From assembly GCF_030811685.1 (NCBI RefSeq), contig NZ_JAUSRF010000017.1, forward strand, positions 42,941 through 106,940: 64,000 nucleotides of DNA. Direction: 5' to 3'. The notes below the pieces were generated by a model that saw only the letters and a program-made list of their open reading frames with translations, was not told where the DNA came from and did not search any database. This DNA is from Neorhizobium huautlense. Lineage in GTDB: Bacteria; Pseudomonadota; Alphaproteobacteria; Rhizobiales; Rhizobiaceae. The position numbers and the translations under genes were made by a program. Shown piece after piece: positions 51,542 through 59,981 of this stretch; positions within the stretch are counted from its first letter, which is position 1; every line of letters begins with the position of its first letter.

Positions 51542-53160
51542 AAACGGTTCTGGTTCTCGGCGGATATGGTGGTTTTGGTGCAAGGCTTTCGAAACGCCTT
51601 GCGGCAGATGGCTGGTTGGTTCTGGTGGCCGGCCGCAATGAGGCGGCAGCGCGGCGTTTTGCCGATACGCTGCCGAATGCGCGACCGGTTGTGGCGGACC
51701 GTAATGGCGACCTTGCGCCGATCCTCGAAAGACATCGGCCCATGCTGGTGATCGATGCGGCCGGGCCGTTTCAGAACAGCGATTACCGGGTGGCCGACAC
51801 CTGTATTGCCTGCGGTGTGCATTATATCGATCTTGCCGATGCCCGGAGCTTTGTCGGTGGCATTGCGGGTCTGGACGATAAGGCGAAAGCGGCCGGTATC
51901 GTCGTGGTTTCGGGTGCCTCCAGTGTGCCGGCCATGTCCGGGGCGGTGATCGCGGAGCTTTCGCGGGACATGGATGAGGTATGCGCCGTATCGATGGCGA
52001 TCAGTGCATCCAACCGTGCGACTGCGGGTGCTTCGGTGGCGGCGGCGATCCTCAGTTATGTCGGCAAGCCGGTGCGGCTGTGGCGTGGAAAACGCTGGCG
52101 GCAGGAGACGGGATGGCATGCTGTCAAGCGCGCCCGCTACAAGGTCGATGGTCGCCCCGGTATCTCGCGGCTGGTCGCATTGTCCGATGTGCCTGACCAC
52201 GACATCGTGCCTGCCTGCGTGAGGGGGCGTCCGGCAACGGTATTTCGTGCCGGGCCGGAGTTTTCCTTTCAGCTGCTGACGCTTTGGCTTTTGAGCTGGC
52301 CGGTGAAATGGGGCTGGGTCCGTTCCCTTTCGCCACTGGCGCGCTGGCTGCGGCCGCTGCAACGGTTCAGTGCCAATCTCGGCACGGATCGTTCCGCCAT
52401 GATGATCGATGTGAAAGGGCGATTAGCTGACGGCTTCGTTGGTCGTCGCTGGACGCTGATCGCGGAAGAGGGCCATGGCCCCGAAATCCCGACCATGGCG
52501 GCGCAACTGCTGGCCGGCGCTCTGGCTGAAGGGCGGGTTTCTGCCGGCGCAAGGTCTGCCGCCGGAAAACTGTCGCTTGGCGATTTCCAGCCGCTGCTCG
52601 ATGCCTTGTCCACCCATCGGCAGGTGGATACGCAACACTATCAGCCGCTCTATCGCCGGGTGATGGGACAGGCCTACGAAACTTTGCCGCAGCCGATGCG
52701 GGACATGCATGATGTTTACGGCGATGCCGGCGCAAAGGGCAGGGCGACGGTGACGCGCGGACGCTCGCGTCTTGCCTGCCTGATTGCCGATATCATGCGG
52801 TTTCCTCCGGCGGGCGAACATGACCTGCACGTCTCCTTCGAGGAGGAGGGCGGTGTCGAGCGCTGGACGCGCGATTTCGATGGTCGTGTGTTTGTCAGCG
52901 AACTCAGCCAGAGCGGTCGTCATCTGGTCGAGCGTTTCGGGCCGATGCGGTTTTATTTCGACCTGCCGTCCGATGAGAACGGGCTGACGATGATCATGAA
53001 AAAGTGGTCGGTGTTCCGCCTGCCGATGCCGTTGTTCCTCGCGCCGAAAAGCGTGGCGCGGGAATGGGGCGAGGGCGAAGACTTTTTCTTCGACGTGCCG
53101 GTTGCGCTGCCGCTTGTGGGCGATCTGGTGCATTATCGCGGTCGGCTTCGGCGGCTCTGA
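51538..53160 (+). CDS. Saccharopine dehydrogenase-like/DUF4166 fusion protein
   Basis: The 540-residue protein opens with an NAD(P)-binding Rossmann domain (VLVLGGYGGFGARLSKRLA, then VVADRNGDL and PVLVIDAAGPFQ-type segment), related to saccharopine dehydrogenases. The C-terminal half (about 350-535) matches DUF4166 (HQPLYRRVMGQ-like start, FPPAGEHDLHVSFEEEGGVE, ERWTRDFDGRVF, ending DLVHYRGRLRRL). It starts at TTG in the overlap TTGA with the preceding DCC gene; no other start preserves the GGYGGFG loop. Its substrate is unknown; the DCC partner suggests a redox link. Confidence 0.82.
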   Translation: MKTVLVLGGYGGFGARLSKRLAADGWLVLVAGRNEAAARRFADTLPNARPVVADRNGDLAPILERHRPMLVIDAAGPFQNSDYRVADTCIACGVHYIDLADARSFVGGIAGLDDKAKAAGIVVVSGASSVPAMSGAVIAELSRDMDEVCAVSMAISASNRATAGASVAAAILSYVGKPVRLWRGKRWRQETGWHAVKRARYKVDGRPGISRLVALSDVPDHDIVPACVRGRPATVFRAGPEFSFQLLTLWLLSWPVKWGWVRSLSPLARWLRPLQRFSANLGTDRSAMMIDVKGRLADGFVGRRWTLIAEEGHGPEIPTMAAQLLAGALAEGRVSAGARSAAGKLSLGDFQPLLDALSTHRQVDTQHYQPLYRRVMGQAYETLPQPMRDMHDVYGDAGAKGRATVTRGRSRLACLIADIMRFPPAGEHDLHVSFEEEGGVERWTRDFDGRVFVSELSQSGRHLVERFGPMRFYFDLPSDENGLTMIMKKWSVFRLPMPLFLAPKSVAREWGEGEDFFFDVPVALPLVGDLVHYRGRLRRL

Positions 53161-53163
53161 CGC

Positions 53164-53186
53164 AAAACGGGCGCCAGAAGGCGCCC
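53164..53186 (-). terminator. Terminator of the Liv-type binding protein gene
   Basis: A perfect 7-bp GC stem (53169-53175 with 53180-53186) followed on the minus strand by a T-run (complement of AAAA at 53164-53167). It lies 25 bases after the binding protein stop, in the gap between convergent genes. Confidence 0.75.
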
Positions 53187-53210
53187 GCTGCTTAGTCGTT
53201 CCAGGTCCGA

Positions 53211-54314
53211 TTACTCGGCAGCGACGGTCTTGCCGCCTTCCCACTTGTAGACGGAGAAGGTCTGCGAGGTGAGATCGCCGGTTTCGCCATAGGTGAGTTC
53301 GCCGATGGCGGTCTTGATGCCCGAGCCATCCTTGAGTGCTGCAGCGACGGCTTCCGCGTCATCGGTGGTGCCGGCCTTGGCGATGCCGGCCGCGATGACT
53401 TCGACGGCGGCATAGGTGTTCAGCGTGAAGGCTTCTGCCGGGATGTTCTTGGCAGTCAGCGCGGCTGCTGCTGCCTTGCTGTCTTCGTTCTTCAGCGCGT
53501 CGGCGGCGTTGGTGTAGATCGTGCCATTGGCGGCCTCGCCACCGGTTGCGACAAACTCGCTGTTCGACAGGCCATCACCGGCGACGAGCTGCACGGCCAT
53601 GCCGGCATCCTTCATCTGGCGAACCAGCAGGCCGGCTTCCGGGTGGTAACCGCCGAAATAGAGAACCTCGACACCCTCGGACTTCATGCGGGTGACCAGC
53701 GCGGAAAAATCCTTGTCACCCGGGTTGAGCGCGTCGTTGAAGACTTCGGTGACGCCGGCGGCATTCAGCGATTTCTTGAAGGCATCGGCCAGACCCTTGC
53801 CGTACTGGGCCTTGTCGTTGAGGATGGCGATCTTCTTGTCCTTGAACTTTTCAACGACGTATTTTGCGGCAACTTCGGCCTGCTGGTCATCACGGCCGCA
53901 GGTGCGGAAAACGGTCGAGAGGCCCTGTGCCGTCAGTTCCGGCGCGGTGGCCGTCGGGGTGACCATCAGCGCGCCGTTTTCGGAAAAGACGAGAGAGGCG
54001 GGGACCGATACGCCGGACGTGACCGGACCAACGACGAAGCGGATGTCATCGGCGATCAGCTGGTTGGCAGCAGATACACCCTGCTTCGGATCGCCGGCGT
54101 CGTCAGCGATCTTCAGGACGAGTTTCTCGCCGTTGATGCCGCCCTTCTTGTTGATTTCCTCGACGGCGGTTTCCGCGCCGTTCTTGATCTGCGCGCCGAT
54201 GGCGGCAACCGGGCCGGTGAGCGGTGCCATCAGGCCGATGGTGATGTCGGCATGCGCGAGCGGTGCAAAGGCCAGCGTGGCGGCGAGAGCCGCAGTGATT
54301 GTCTTCAAAGTCAT
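53211..54314 (-). CDS. Branched-chain amino acid ABC transporter substrate-binding protein (LivJ/LivK type)
   Basis: The 367-residue periplasmic protein has a signal peptide (TAALAATLAFAPLAHA) and the Leu/Ile/Val-binding fold: ITIGLMAPLTGPVAAIG, VGPVTSGVSVPAS, AAKYVVEKFKDKKIAILNDK and a C-terminal YKWEGGKTVA. No permease or ATPase gene is adjacent, so it is an orphan binding protein. The SD is AAGGAGA. Substrate class is inferred from the family. Confidence 0.9.
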   Translation of the reverse strand: MTLKTITAALAATLAFAPLAHADITIGLMAPLTGPVAAIGAQIKNGAETAVEEINKKGGINGEKLVLKIADDAGDPKQGVSAANQLIADDIRFVVGPVTSGVSVPASLVFSENGALMVTPTATAPELTAQGLSTVFRTCGRDDQQAEVAAKYVVEKFKDKKIAILNDKAQYGKGLADAFKKSLNAAGVTEVFNDALNPGDKDFSALVTRMKSEGVEVLYFGGYHPEAGLLVRQMKDAGMAVQLVAGDGLSNSEFVATGGEAANGTIYTNAADALKNEDSKAAAAALTAKNIPAEAFTLNTYAAVEVIAAGIAKAGTTDDAEAVAAALKDGSGIKTAIGELTYGETGDLTSQTFSVYKWEGGKTVAAE

Positions 54315-54566
54315 GTCCGTCTCCTTGGATGGCAGGCCTCCCGACCCGCTTCTTGATCATGCATCCACCTTGCTCTCTCGTCCGTCGACATGTCGTCGTC
54401 GTGTCGGGGCAGAGCTTGGGTTTCGCGGTCCCTTCCACCGCATGGCCATGTTTGGCTCATGCGGCAGTCGGTAATTTTCCTAGGAATATTCCGGCATTCA
54501 CGCAAGAAGATAACCAAAACCCGCAGGGTTTCGGCGGATTAATTCAATGCTTTTCACGCGGTGTTG

Positions 54567-54588
54567 AAGGGCCGGCAGGCCGGCCCTT
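54567..54588 (-). terminator. Weak hairpin after the ABC exporter
   Basis: A 10-bp inverted repeat AAGGGCCGGC/GCCGGCCCTT (54567-54576 with 54579-54588) with a two-base loop lies ten bases after the exporter stop. There is little T-run on the minus strand, so it may be a weak terminator. Confidence 0.5.
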
Positions 54589-54596
54589 GATCCTTC

Positions 54597-56318
54597 TCAG
54601 GCGACGGCGCCGAACTGGGCTTCGTGCAGACGGGCATAAGCGCCGCGTTTGGCGATCAGGACGGTATGCGAACCTTCTTCCAGAATGCCGTCCGGCCCCA
54701 TGACGACGATGCGATCGGCATTGCGGATGGTGGCAAGGCGATGGGCGACGACGAGCGAGGTGCGGCCGCGCGACAGTTCGCCCAGCGCCTGCTGGATGGC
54801 GTATTCCGTGGCGGAATCCAGCGCCGAGGTGGCTTCGTCGAGGATGAGGATCGGCGGATCCTTGAGGAAGATACGGGCGATGGCGAGACGCTGCTTCTGG
54901 CCGCCGGACAGTTTGACGCCACGTTCGCCGACCGGCGTGTCGAGGCCTTCCGGCAGTGACAGGATGAATTCGTCGAGTGCGGCACGGCGCAGCGCCTCGA
55001 TGATTTCCTCGTCGGTCGCGCCAAGGCGGCCATAGGCGATGTTTTCGCGGATGGTCGAGCCGAACAGGAAAACATCCTGCTGCACGAGGCCGATCTGATT
55101 GCGCAGCGAGGCTTGCGTCATGTCGCGGATATCGATGCCATCGATCATGATCGAGCCGGCATCGACCTCGTAGAAGCGTGGCAGGAGAGAGCAGAGCGTG
55201 GTCTTGCCGGCACCCGACGCGCCGACGAAGGCGATGGTTTCTCCGGCATTGATCTTCAGGTTCAGGTGTTCGAAGACCTTCGACTTGCCGTCATAACTGA
55301 AGGCGACGTCGCGGTATTCGATGGCGCCGGTCAGGTGCTCGACTTCGCGGGCATCCGGCTTGTCGGCGATATCCGGCGCGGTGTCGATCAGCGAGGTGAA
55401 ACGCGAAAAACCGGCAATGCCCTTGGGGTAGGATTCGATTACCGAGGTGATCTTGTCGATCGGGCGGAAGAAGACGTTGACCAAGAGCAGGAACCCGACA
55501 AAGCCGCCGTAAGTCAGTTCACCCTGGATGACCAGATAGGTGCCAAAAATCATCACCATCAACTGCACCAGGCGGGTGCTGAGATAGCTCATGGTGATGC
55601 TGGCGGTCATATAGGCATAGGCGCTGAGCTTGGTGGTCTTGTAGCCCTCGTTATTGGCAGCAAACAGCTGACGCTCGTAATCCTCGTTGGCAAAGGCTTT
55701 CACGACGCGGATGCCGCCGACGCTTTCCTGGACGCGGGTGTTGAAGTCGCCGACCTGACGGAAAAGCTTGCGCCAGTTGGTGGTCATGCGGGCGCCGTAG
55801 CGGCTGACCAGCCAGGTCATGAAGGGCACGATGATCGTGGTCATCATCGCCAGCTTCCAGTTGACCGAAAACATCAGGATGAAGGCGCCGATGAAGGTCA
55901 TGATGGCGATGAACAGGTCTTCCGGGCCGTGATGGGCGATTTCGCCGACCTCTTCCAGATCCTTGGTCACATGGGTGATCAGCTGGCCGGTGCGGTTGTT
56001 GTCGAAATACCGGAAGGAGAGTTTCTGGATGTGATCGAAGGCCTGCCGGCGCATGTCGGTCTCGATGGAGATGCCGAGCGCGTGGCCCCAGTAGTTCACC
56101 ACCGCCATCAGGCCGGTGTTGAAGACGTAGATGACCAGCAGGGCGGCGGCCGTGGCGGCGATCCAGCCCCAGTGCTGGCCTGGCAGGAGATCATCGACGA
56201 AAAATTTGACCGCGATCGGAAAGCCGAGTTCCAGCAGGCCGGCCAGAACCGCACAGCCGAAGTCGAGCGCAAACAGGCCCTTATAGGGTGCGTAATAGGA
56301 AAAAAAGCGGCGCAACAT
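54597..56318 (-). CDS. MsbA-like ABC exporter
   Basis: The 573-residue half-transporter has an N-terminal type IV transmembrane domain with six helices (about 15-300, PYKGLFALDFGCAVLAGLLE; RYFDNNRTGQLITHVTKDL) and an ATPase domain with Walker A GASGAGKTT, signature LSGGQKQR, Walker B ILILDEATSALD and H-loop AHRLATI. It is of the MsbA/LmrA type and would export a lipid or drug. ATG at 56318 has GGAG eight bases upstream. Its own promoter should lie in the 417-base gap to the right. Confidence 0.9.
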   Translation of the reverse strand: MLRRFFSYYAPYKGLFALDFGCAVLAGLLELGFPIAVKFFVDDLLPGQHWGWIAATAAALLVIYVFNTGLMAVVNYWGHALGISIETDMRRQAFDHIQKLSFRYFDNNRTGQLITHVTKDLEEVGEIAHHGPEDLFIAIMTFIGAFILMFSVNWKLAMMTTIIVPFMTWLVSRYGARMTTNWRKLFRQVGDFNTRVQESVGGIRVVKAFANEDYERQLFAANNEGYKTTKLSAYAYMTASITMSYLSTRLVQLMVMIFGTYLVIQGELTYGGFVGFLLLVNVFFRPIDKITSVIESYPKGIAGFSRFTSLIDTAPDIADKPDAREVEHLTGAIEYRDVAFSYDGKSKVFEHLNLKINAGETIAFVGASGAGKTTLCSLLPRFYEVDAGSIMIDGIDIRDMTQASLRNQIGLVQQDVFLFGSTIRENIAYGRLGATDEEIIEALRRAALDEFILSLPEGLDTPVGERGVKLSGGQKQRLAIARIFLKDPPILILDEATSALDSATEYAIQQALGELSRGRTSLVVAHRLATIRNADRIVVMGPDGILEEGSHTVLIAKRGAYARLHEAQFGAVA

Positions 56319-56735
56319 GGAAAACTCCGACAGCAGGACTGGTGGTGCGAAGAGCAGAGGAGGATTGCGCGCGCTTTCGCGTTGCCAGCATCGGCGACGC
56401 CTCATCCGTCCGATAACTTGACCGCACGCCTCGCCTTATAGGGAGGCTTTGATGACCTGTCATCAGTCGTGAGGTGGAATATACCGATCCGCTTAAATCG
56501 GTTCGCCGGGAAAAGGCGCAGGCCTTCGAGAAGAACGAAGGCGAAAACGACGCGGTGGCTGCCGGAATTTCCGACAGGTGCCCCCGCGTCGTAAACGCAA
56601 AGTCATAGTTCAAAATTGCAAAACCCGGCATTGCGGGTTGGGAGCTCCGCCTATGCCGAATTCAGTTTCCGACAAGTTTGTCGTTATATTAGCAAGTTCG
56701 CGTCAAGGTGGTTTTCCGCCGTGACAGCGCTACCA
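56319..56735. other. 417-base intergenic region between the MsbA-like and NolR-like genes
   Basis: No credible ORF. It contains a 6-bp hairpin (AACCCG/CGGGTT, 56622-56627 and 56634-56639) next to T-rich minus-strand sequence, which could end nolR transcription about 100 bases past its stop. A second short dyad (ACCGAT/ATCGGT near 56476-56496) lies closer to the exporter start. The exporter promoter should be within the left part. Confidence 0.4.
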
Positions 56736-57053
56736 TTAGGCGGCAGTTTTTTTCCGCTCGGGAGCGCAGTAGATGGACTCAAGCGTTTCGAGAACCTTGA
56801 GGACCGATTCCGACGAGCTGGAATAGTAGATCGTCTGTGCGTCGCGGCGGGTATTGACCAGCTTCTGTGCGCGCAGCTTGGAAAGGTGCTGGGAAAGAGC
56901 AGACTGGCTGAGGCCAACCTGGTTAGCAAGTGCACCGACGGCCACTTCGCCCTTGACCAGGCAGCAGAGGATCATCAGGCGTTTCGGGTTGGCCATGGCC
57001 GAAAGAAGGCCGGCGGCGGATGTAGAGTGATCGGAAAGTGACATCGTGTCCAT
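56736..57053 (-). CDS. nolR: NolR-like ArsR-family regulator
   Basis: The 105-residue regulator has the ArsR winged helix with SAMANPKRLMILCCLVKGEV, VGALANQVGLSQSALSQHLS and RRDAQTIYYSSSSESVLKVL. These segments match the rhizobial regulator NolR almost residue for residue as I recall it, including SQSALSQHLSKLRAQ and RRDAQTIYYSSSS. NolR represses nodulation genes and many chromosomal genes in Sinorhizobium and Rhizobium. The gene alone does not imply symbiosis, since it is conserved in non-nodulating Agrobacterium. ATG at 57053 (or 57044) is chosen; the long frame upstream is non-coding. Confidence 0.88.
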   Translation of the reverse strand: MDTMSLSDHSTSAAGLLSAMANPKRLMILCCLVKGEVAVGALANQVGLSQSALSQHLSKLRAQKLVNTRRDAQTIYYSSSSESVLKVLETLESIYCAPERKKTAA

Positions 57054-57140
57054 GTCGTTCAAACGTCCCCTTGAGTAGGAAGCAGGTATCAGCTGTGTTG
57101 ATGCAGGTATCAGTAAGTCTGATCGGTTCGAGGCCGAAAA

Positions 57141-57204
57141 TTTAGCAAGGTCAGTTATGGATTGTATATCCCTAAATTTAGCGTAGCGTCTATGATGTTT
57201 TAGC
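57141..57204. promoter_or_regulatory. TTTAGC repeats upstream of nolR
   Basis: TTTAGC occurs three times in the same orientation (57141-57146, 57177-57182, 57199-57204), and the middle copy is part of the palindrome CTAAATTTAG (57172-57181). NolR sites are described as (A/T)TTAG-N9-A(T/A); the copy at 57199 fits exactly (TTTAG, nine bases, AA). The other two do not fully fit. The region covers the nolR leader and the end of the upstream HugZ gene, and may be an autoregulatory target. Confidence 0.4.
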
Positions 57205-57924
57205 AAAATTTGAAATACGATCGAGAATCTCATTTGAGTCCGAAATCGGCTCGTCAAACTCATATCTCAGCAAAATATCACCACGGATCAGGTCAAAACC
57301 GGCCATATCGACACCGGAAATGGTCCAATCGCCGATTTCCTTTGCTTTCAGCGCAAGGGCCGCAGCATCCGCTTCTGCCGTCATCGCCCCTACTAATTTT
57401 TGCATATGTAACCATTCTGCCGCAAATGAAGACTTGATAATCGTCAATTCCGGGGCGGTGAGGGCATAGGCTTTGCCGAATCCGCCGTTGAGCGCGGCGT
57501 GCGATGGCACCAGCCGGAAGAAACGGAAGTCGGCAAAGTCGACATAAAGCTCCGCCTTGCGATGACGGGCTATAAAACGGTCTCGGATTCGGGCGTGATC
57601 GGCGCTGTCGCGATCGACTGATTCGGCCGTGCAGAACACCGTGATGCGCGCGTGTGCAAGCGGATCACCCTTGCCGGGTTCACCCGTCATGATCGAGCAA
57701 CGCGGATCCTGTTTGAGAGCCACCGTATGGCTGGCGAGGTCGGAGACGAGAATGACCGGCACGCCGTCGAGATCGATCCCCAAAAGCGCGCGGCTGACGG
57801 CGGGAAAGCCGGTTTGCGCATCAATGACGGCAAGCGCGGCATGACGCGCGCCGCGCAGCAGCCTGCGGCCAAGGCGGCGGGCTTCCTCGTCGGTTTCGCG
57901 AATGGGGGAGGGTTTGTCCTGCAT
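57190..57924 (-). CDS. HugZ-like PNPOx-fold protein
   Basis: The 244-residue protein has a pyridoxamine-phosphate-oxidase-like split barrel (ARHAALAVIDAQTGFPAVSRAL, LVSDLASHTVALKQDPRCSI) followed by a C-terminal DUF2470-type domain (TIIKSSFAAEWLHMQKLVGA to MAGFDLIRGDILLRYEFDEP), the HugZ/HutZ architecture of haem-degrading proteins. Haem oxygenase or haem storage is possible but not proven. Its ribosome-binding site AAGGAAA overlaps a strong hairpin between it and choV. The next gene downstream is nolR. Confidence 0.82.
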   Translation of the reverse strand: MQDKPSPIRETDEEARRLGRRLLRGARHAALAVIDAQTGFPAVSRALLGIDLDGVPVILVSDLASHTVALKQDPRCSIMTGEPGKGDPLAHARITVFCTAESVDRDSADHARIRDRFIARHRKAELYVDFADFRFFRLVPSHAALNGGFGKAYALTAPELTIIKSSFAAEWLHMQKLVGAMTAEADAAALALKAKEIGDWTISGVDMAGFDLIRGDILLRYEFDEPISDSNEILDRISNFAKTS

Positions 57925-57931
57925 GGCGTTT

Positions 57932-57966
57932 CCTTGTCGTGCCGAACGTCATCCGGCACGACAAGG
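57932..57966 (-). promoter_or_regulatory. Hairpin covering the hugZ-like ribosome-binding site
   Basis: A perfect 13-bp inverted repeat (57932-57944 with 57954-57966) with a 9-base loop lies in the 52-base gap between choV and the HugZ gene. Read on the minus strand, the second arm ends in ACAAGG, and AAGG is the first part of the HugZ Shine-Dalgarno AAGGAAA. The stem therefore could block ribosome access. No T-run follows, so it is not a typical terminator. Confidence 0.6.
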
Positions 57967-57976
57967 CATGCGGGTC

Positions 57977-59065
57977 TCAGCGGCGGCGGTGCCGGGTAAG
58001 GCCGGCGATCACATCATCGGCGGTGATGGTGCCGACCACCGCGCCATTGTCAATGATGCCGATCAAGCCCGGCTGGCGCGACATGGCATCGAGGATGTCC
58101 ACCAGCGGCGTCGTGGCAGGCGCCGTGGCGCTGACGGGCACGGAGGTGTCGGCCACGCCCGGGCGCATGACGTCGGCTGCGGTCAGCATGCTGATCGGGT
58201 TCATGTTGGCGACGAAGTCCGCGACATACTGGTCGGCCGGCGCCTGCACGATTTCCTGCGGCGTGCCGCACTGGATGATGCGTCCGCCTTCCATGATGGC
58301 GATACGGTTGCCGATGCGGAACGCCTCGTCGAGATCGTGGCTGACGAACAGGATGGTCTTTTTCAGCCGCCGCTGGAATTCCAGCAATTCGTCCTGCAGT
58401 TTCGTGCGAATCAGCGGGTCGAGTGCGGAAAACGGTTCGTCCATCAGAAGGATCGGCGCGCCGGTGGCAAAGGCGCGGGCAAGGCCGACACGCTGCTGCA
58501 TGCCGCCGGAAAGCTCGCCGACCTTGCGATCCGACCATTTTGACAGGCCGACAAGTTCCAGCTGTTCGGCAACGCGTTTTTTGCGCTCGGCTTCCGGCAC
58601 ATCGGCAAGCTCGAGGCCAAAACCGACATTTTCCGCCACCGTGCGCCAGGGCAGGAGGCCGAATTGCTGAAAAACCATCGAGACCGAATGCATGCGCAAG
58701 TCCCGCAGCGTTTTCGCATCGGTCGTGTAGGGATTGACGTGGCCGTTGGGCGTGGCGACGCTGACGCTGCCGCGCACGACGGGCGCAAGCCCGTTGACAG
58801 CGCGCAGGAGGGTCGACTTGCCGGAGCCGGACAAGCCCATCAGCACGAGGATTTCACCTTCATGGATGGACAGGGAGGCGCCGGCGACGCCCATGACGAT
58901 GCCGGTCTCGCTGGCAATCTCGTCACGCGTTCTGCCCTGATCTACCAGCGGCAGGGCACGCTCCGGCTTGTCGCCGAAGATGATATCGACGTTTTCGAAG
59001 CGGACGCAGTCGTTCGGTTTCGTCTCGACCGGTGTCTGGACGGCGACCATGGTGTTGGCGGTCAT
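57977..59065 (-). CDS. choV: Choline ABC transporter ATP-binding protein ChoV
   Basis: The 362-residue ATPase has Walker A GLSGSGKST, signature LSGGMQQR, Walker B LLMDEPFSALD, H-loop VSHDLDEA and a C-terminal CBS domain pair region (ADVMRPGVADTSVPVSATAP; LIGIIDNGAVVGTITADDVI). The long insert ahead of the Walker A region is typical of ChoV/ProV osmolyte ATPases. It overlaps choW by four bases (ATGA) and is last in choXWV. Choline or glycine betaine is the expected substrate. Confidence 0.9.
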   Translation of the reverse strand: MTANTMVAVQTPVETKPNDCVRFENVDIIFGDKPERALPLVDQGRTRDEIASETGIVMGVAGASLSIHEGEILVLMGLSGSGKSTLLRAVNGLAPVVRGSVSVATPNGHVNPYTTDAKTLRDLRMHSVSMVFQQFGLLPWRTVAENVGFGLELADVPEAERKKRVAEQLELVGLSKWSDRKVGELSGGMQQRVGLARAFATGAPILLMDEPFSALDPLIRTKLQDELLEFQRRLKKTILFVSHDLDEAFRIGNRIAIMEGGRIIQCGTPQEIVQAPADQYVADFVANMNPISMLTAADVMRPGVADTSVPVSATAPATTPLVDILDAMSRQPGLIGIIDNGAVVGTITADDVIAGLTRHRRR

Positions 59066-59904
59066 GATGCGCCTCCCTGCGATGTGCGGAACATGCGGTC
59101 GAGGATGATGGCCAGAATGACGATGCAGAGGCCGGAATCAAAGCCGCGGGCGACATTGACCGTGTTGAGGGCTCTGAGCACCGGTACGCCGAGGCCGTTG
59201 GCACCGACGAGGGCGGCGATGACCACCATCGACAGCGACAGCATGATCGTCTGCGTCAGGCCGGCCATGATCTGCGGCGTCGCATAGGGCAGTTCCACCT
59301 TGCGCAGCACCTGGGACGGCGTGGCGCCGAAGGCGACGGCGGCTTCGGTGAGCGCACCGGGCGTCGAGATGATGCCGAGACGGGTGAGGCGGATCGGTGC
59401 CGGGATTGAAAAGATCACGGTGGCGATCAGGCCCGGTACCATGCCAAGGCCAAACAGGATCAGCGCCGGGATGAGATAAACGAAGCTCGGCAGCGTCTGC
59501 ATCAGGTCGAGGATCGGCCGCATGGCGTTGTAGAGCCATTCGCGACGGGCGGCGGCAATGCCGAGCGGGATGCCGATCAGCATGCTGACGAAGGTCGCGG
59601 CGCTGACAAGTGCCAGCGTCTGCGTCGTCTCCTCCCAGTAGCCCTGGTTGAAGATGAAGAGGAAACCGCCGAAGGTGAAGAGAGCGAGCGCTATCGAGCG
59701 CCTGAGACAGTATGAGAGAACGGCGAAAGCCGCCATGACAACGAGCGGATGCGGCGTTTCCAGCACCCATAACAATCCGTCGATGACGGAGGACAAGACG
59801 GCCGAGAGCCATCTGAAAAACCAGTAACCATTGGTCGTCAACCAGTCGACGACCGCCTTTGCCCATGCGCCGATGGGAATACGATGCTCTTCAAGCCAAT
59901 CCAC
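59062..59904 (-). CDS. choW: Choline ABC transporter permease ChoW
   Basis: The 280-residue inner-membrane permease of the ProW/ChoW family begins DWLEEHRIPIGAWAKAVVDW (cytoplasmic/periplasmic helix), with seven hydrophobic segments and the EAA-like loop TEAAVAFGATPSQVLRKVEL. The start GTG at 59904 is chosen because it gives the normal ChoW N-terminus with AGG six bases upstream; the frame extends to an unlikely GTG at 59964. It overlaps choV by four bases and follows choX after a short gap with a hairpin. Confidence 0.88.
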   Translation of the reverse strand: MDWLEEHRIPIGAWAKAVVDWLTTNGYWFFRWLSAVLSSVIDGLLWVLETPHPLVVMAAFAVLSYCLRRSIALALFTFGGFLFIFNQGYWEETTQTLALVSAATFVSMLIGIPLGIAAARREWLYNAMRPILDLMQTLPSFVYLIPALILFGLGMVPGLIATVIFSIPAPIRLTRLGIISTPGALTEAAVAFGATPSQVLRKVELPYATPQIMAGLTQTIMLSLSMVVIAALVGANGLGVPVLRALNTVNVARGFDSGLCIVILAIILDRMFRTSQGGAS

Positions 59905-59942
59905 GAGAAACCTGCCATCCGGAGGAAAAGAAAGGGCGGGTG

Positions 59943-59967
59943 CCCGCGGCGGCCTAACCGCCACGGG
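59943..59967. repeat. Hairpin between choX and choW
   Basis: CCCGCGGCGG/CCGCCACGGG (59943-59952 with 59958-59967), a 10-bp stem with one mismatch and a 5-base loop, lies in the 77-base gap between choX and choW. Such hairpins often protect the binding-protein mRNA so that it is made in excess of the permease. No T-run follows. Confidence 0.45.
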
Positions 59968-59981
59968 TCATGGATGTCAAA

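Noticed and set aside
55113..56441. 442-codon plus-strand ORF opposite the ABC exporter
   Set aside because: Antisense to Walker A, signature and Walker B motifs of a complete exporter.
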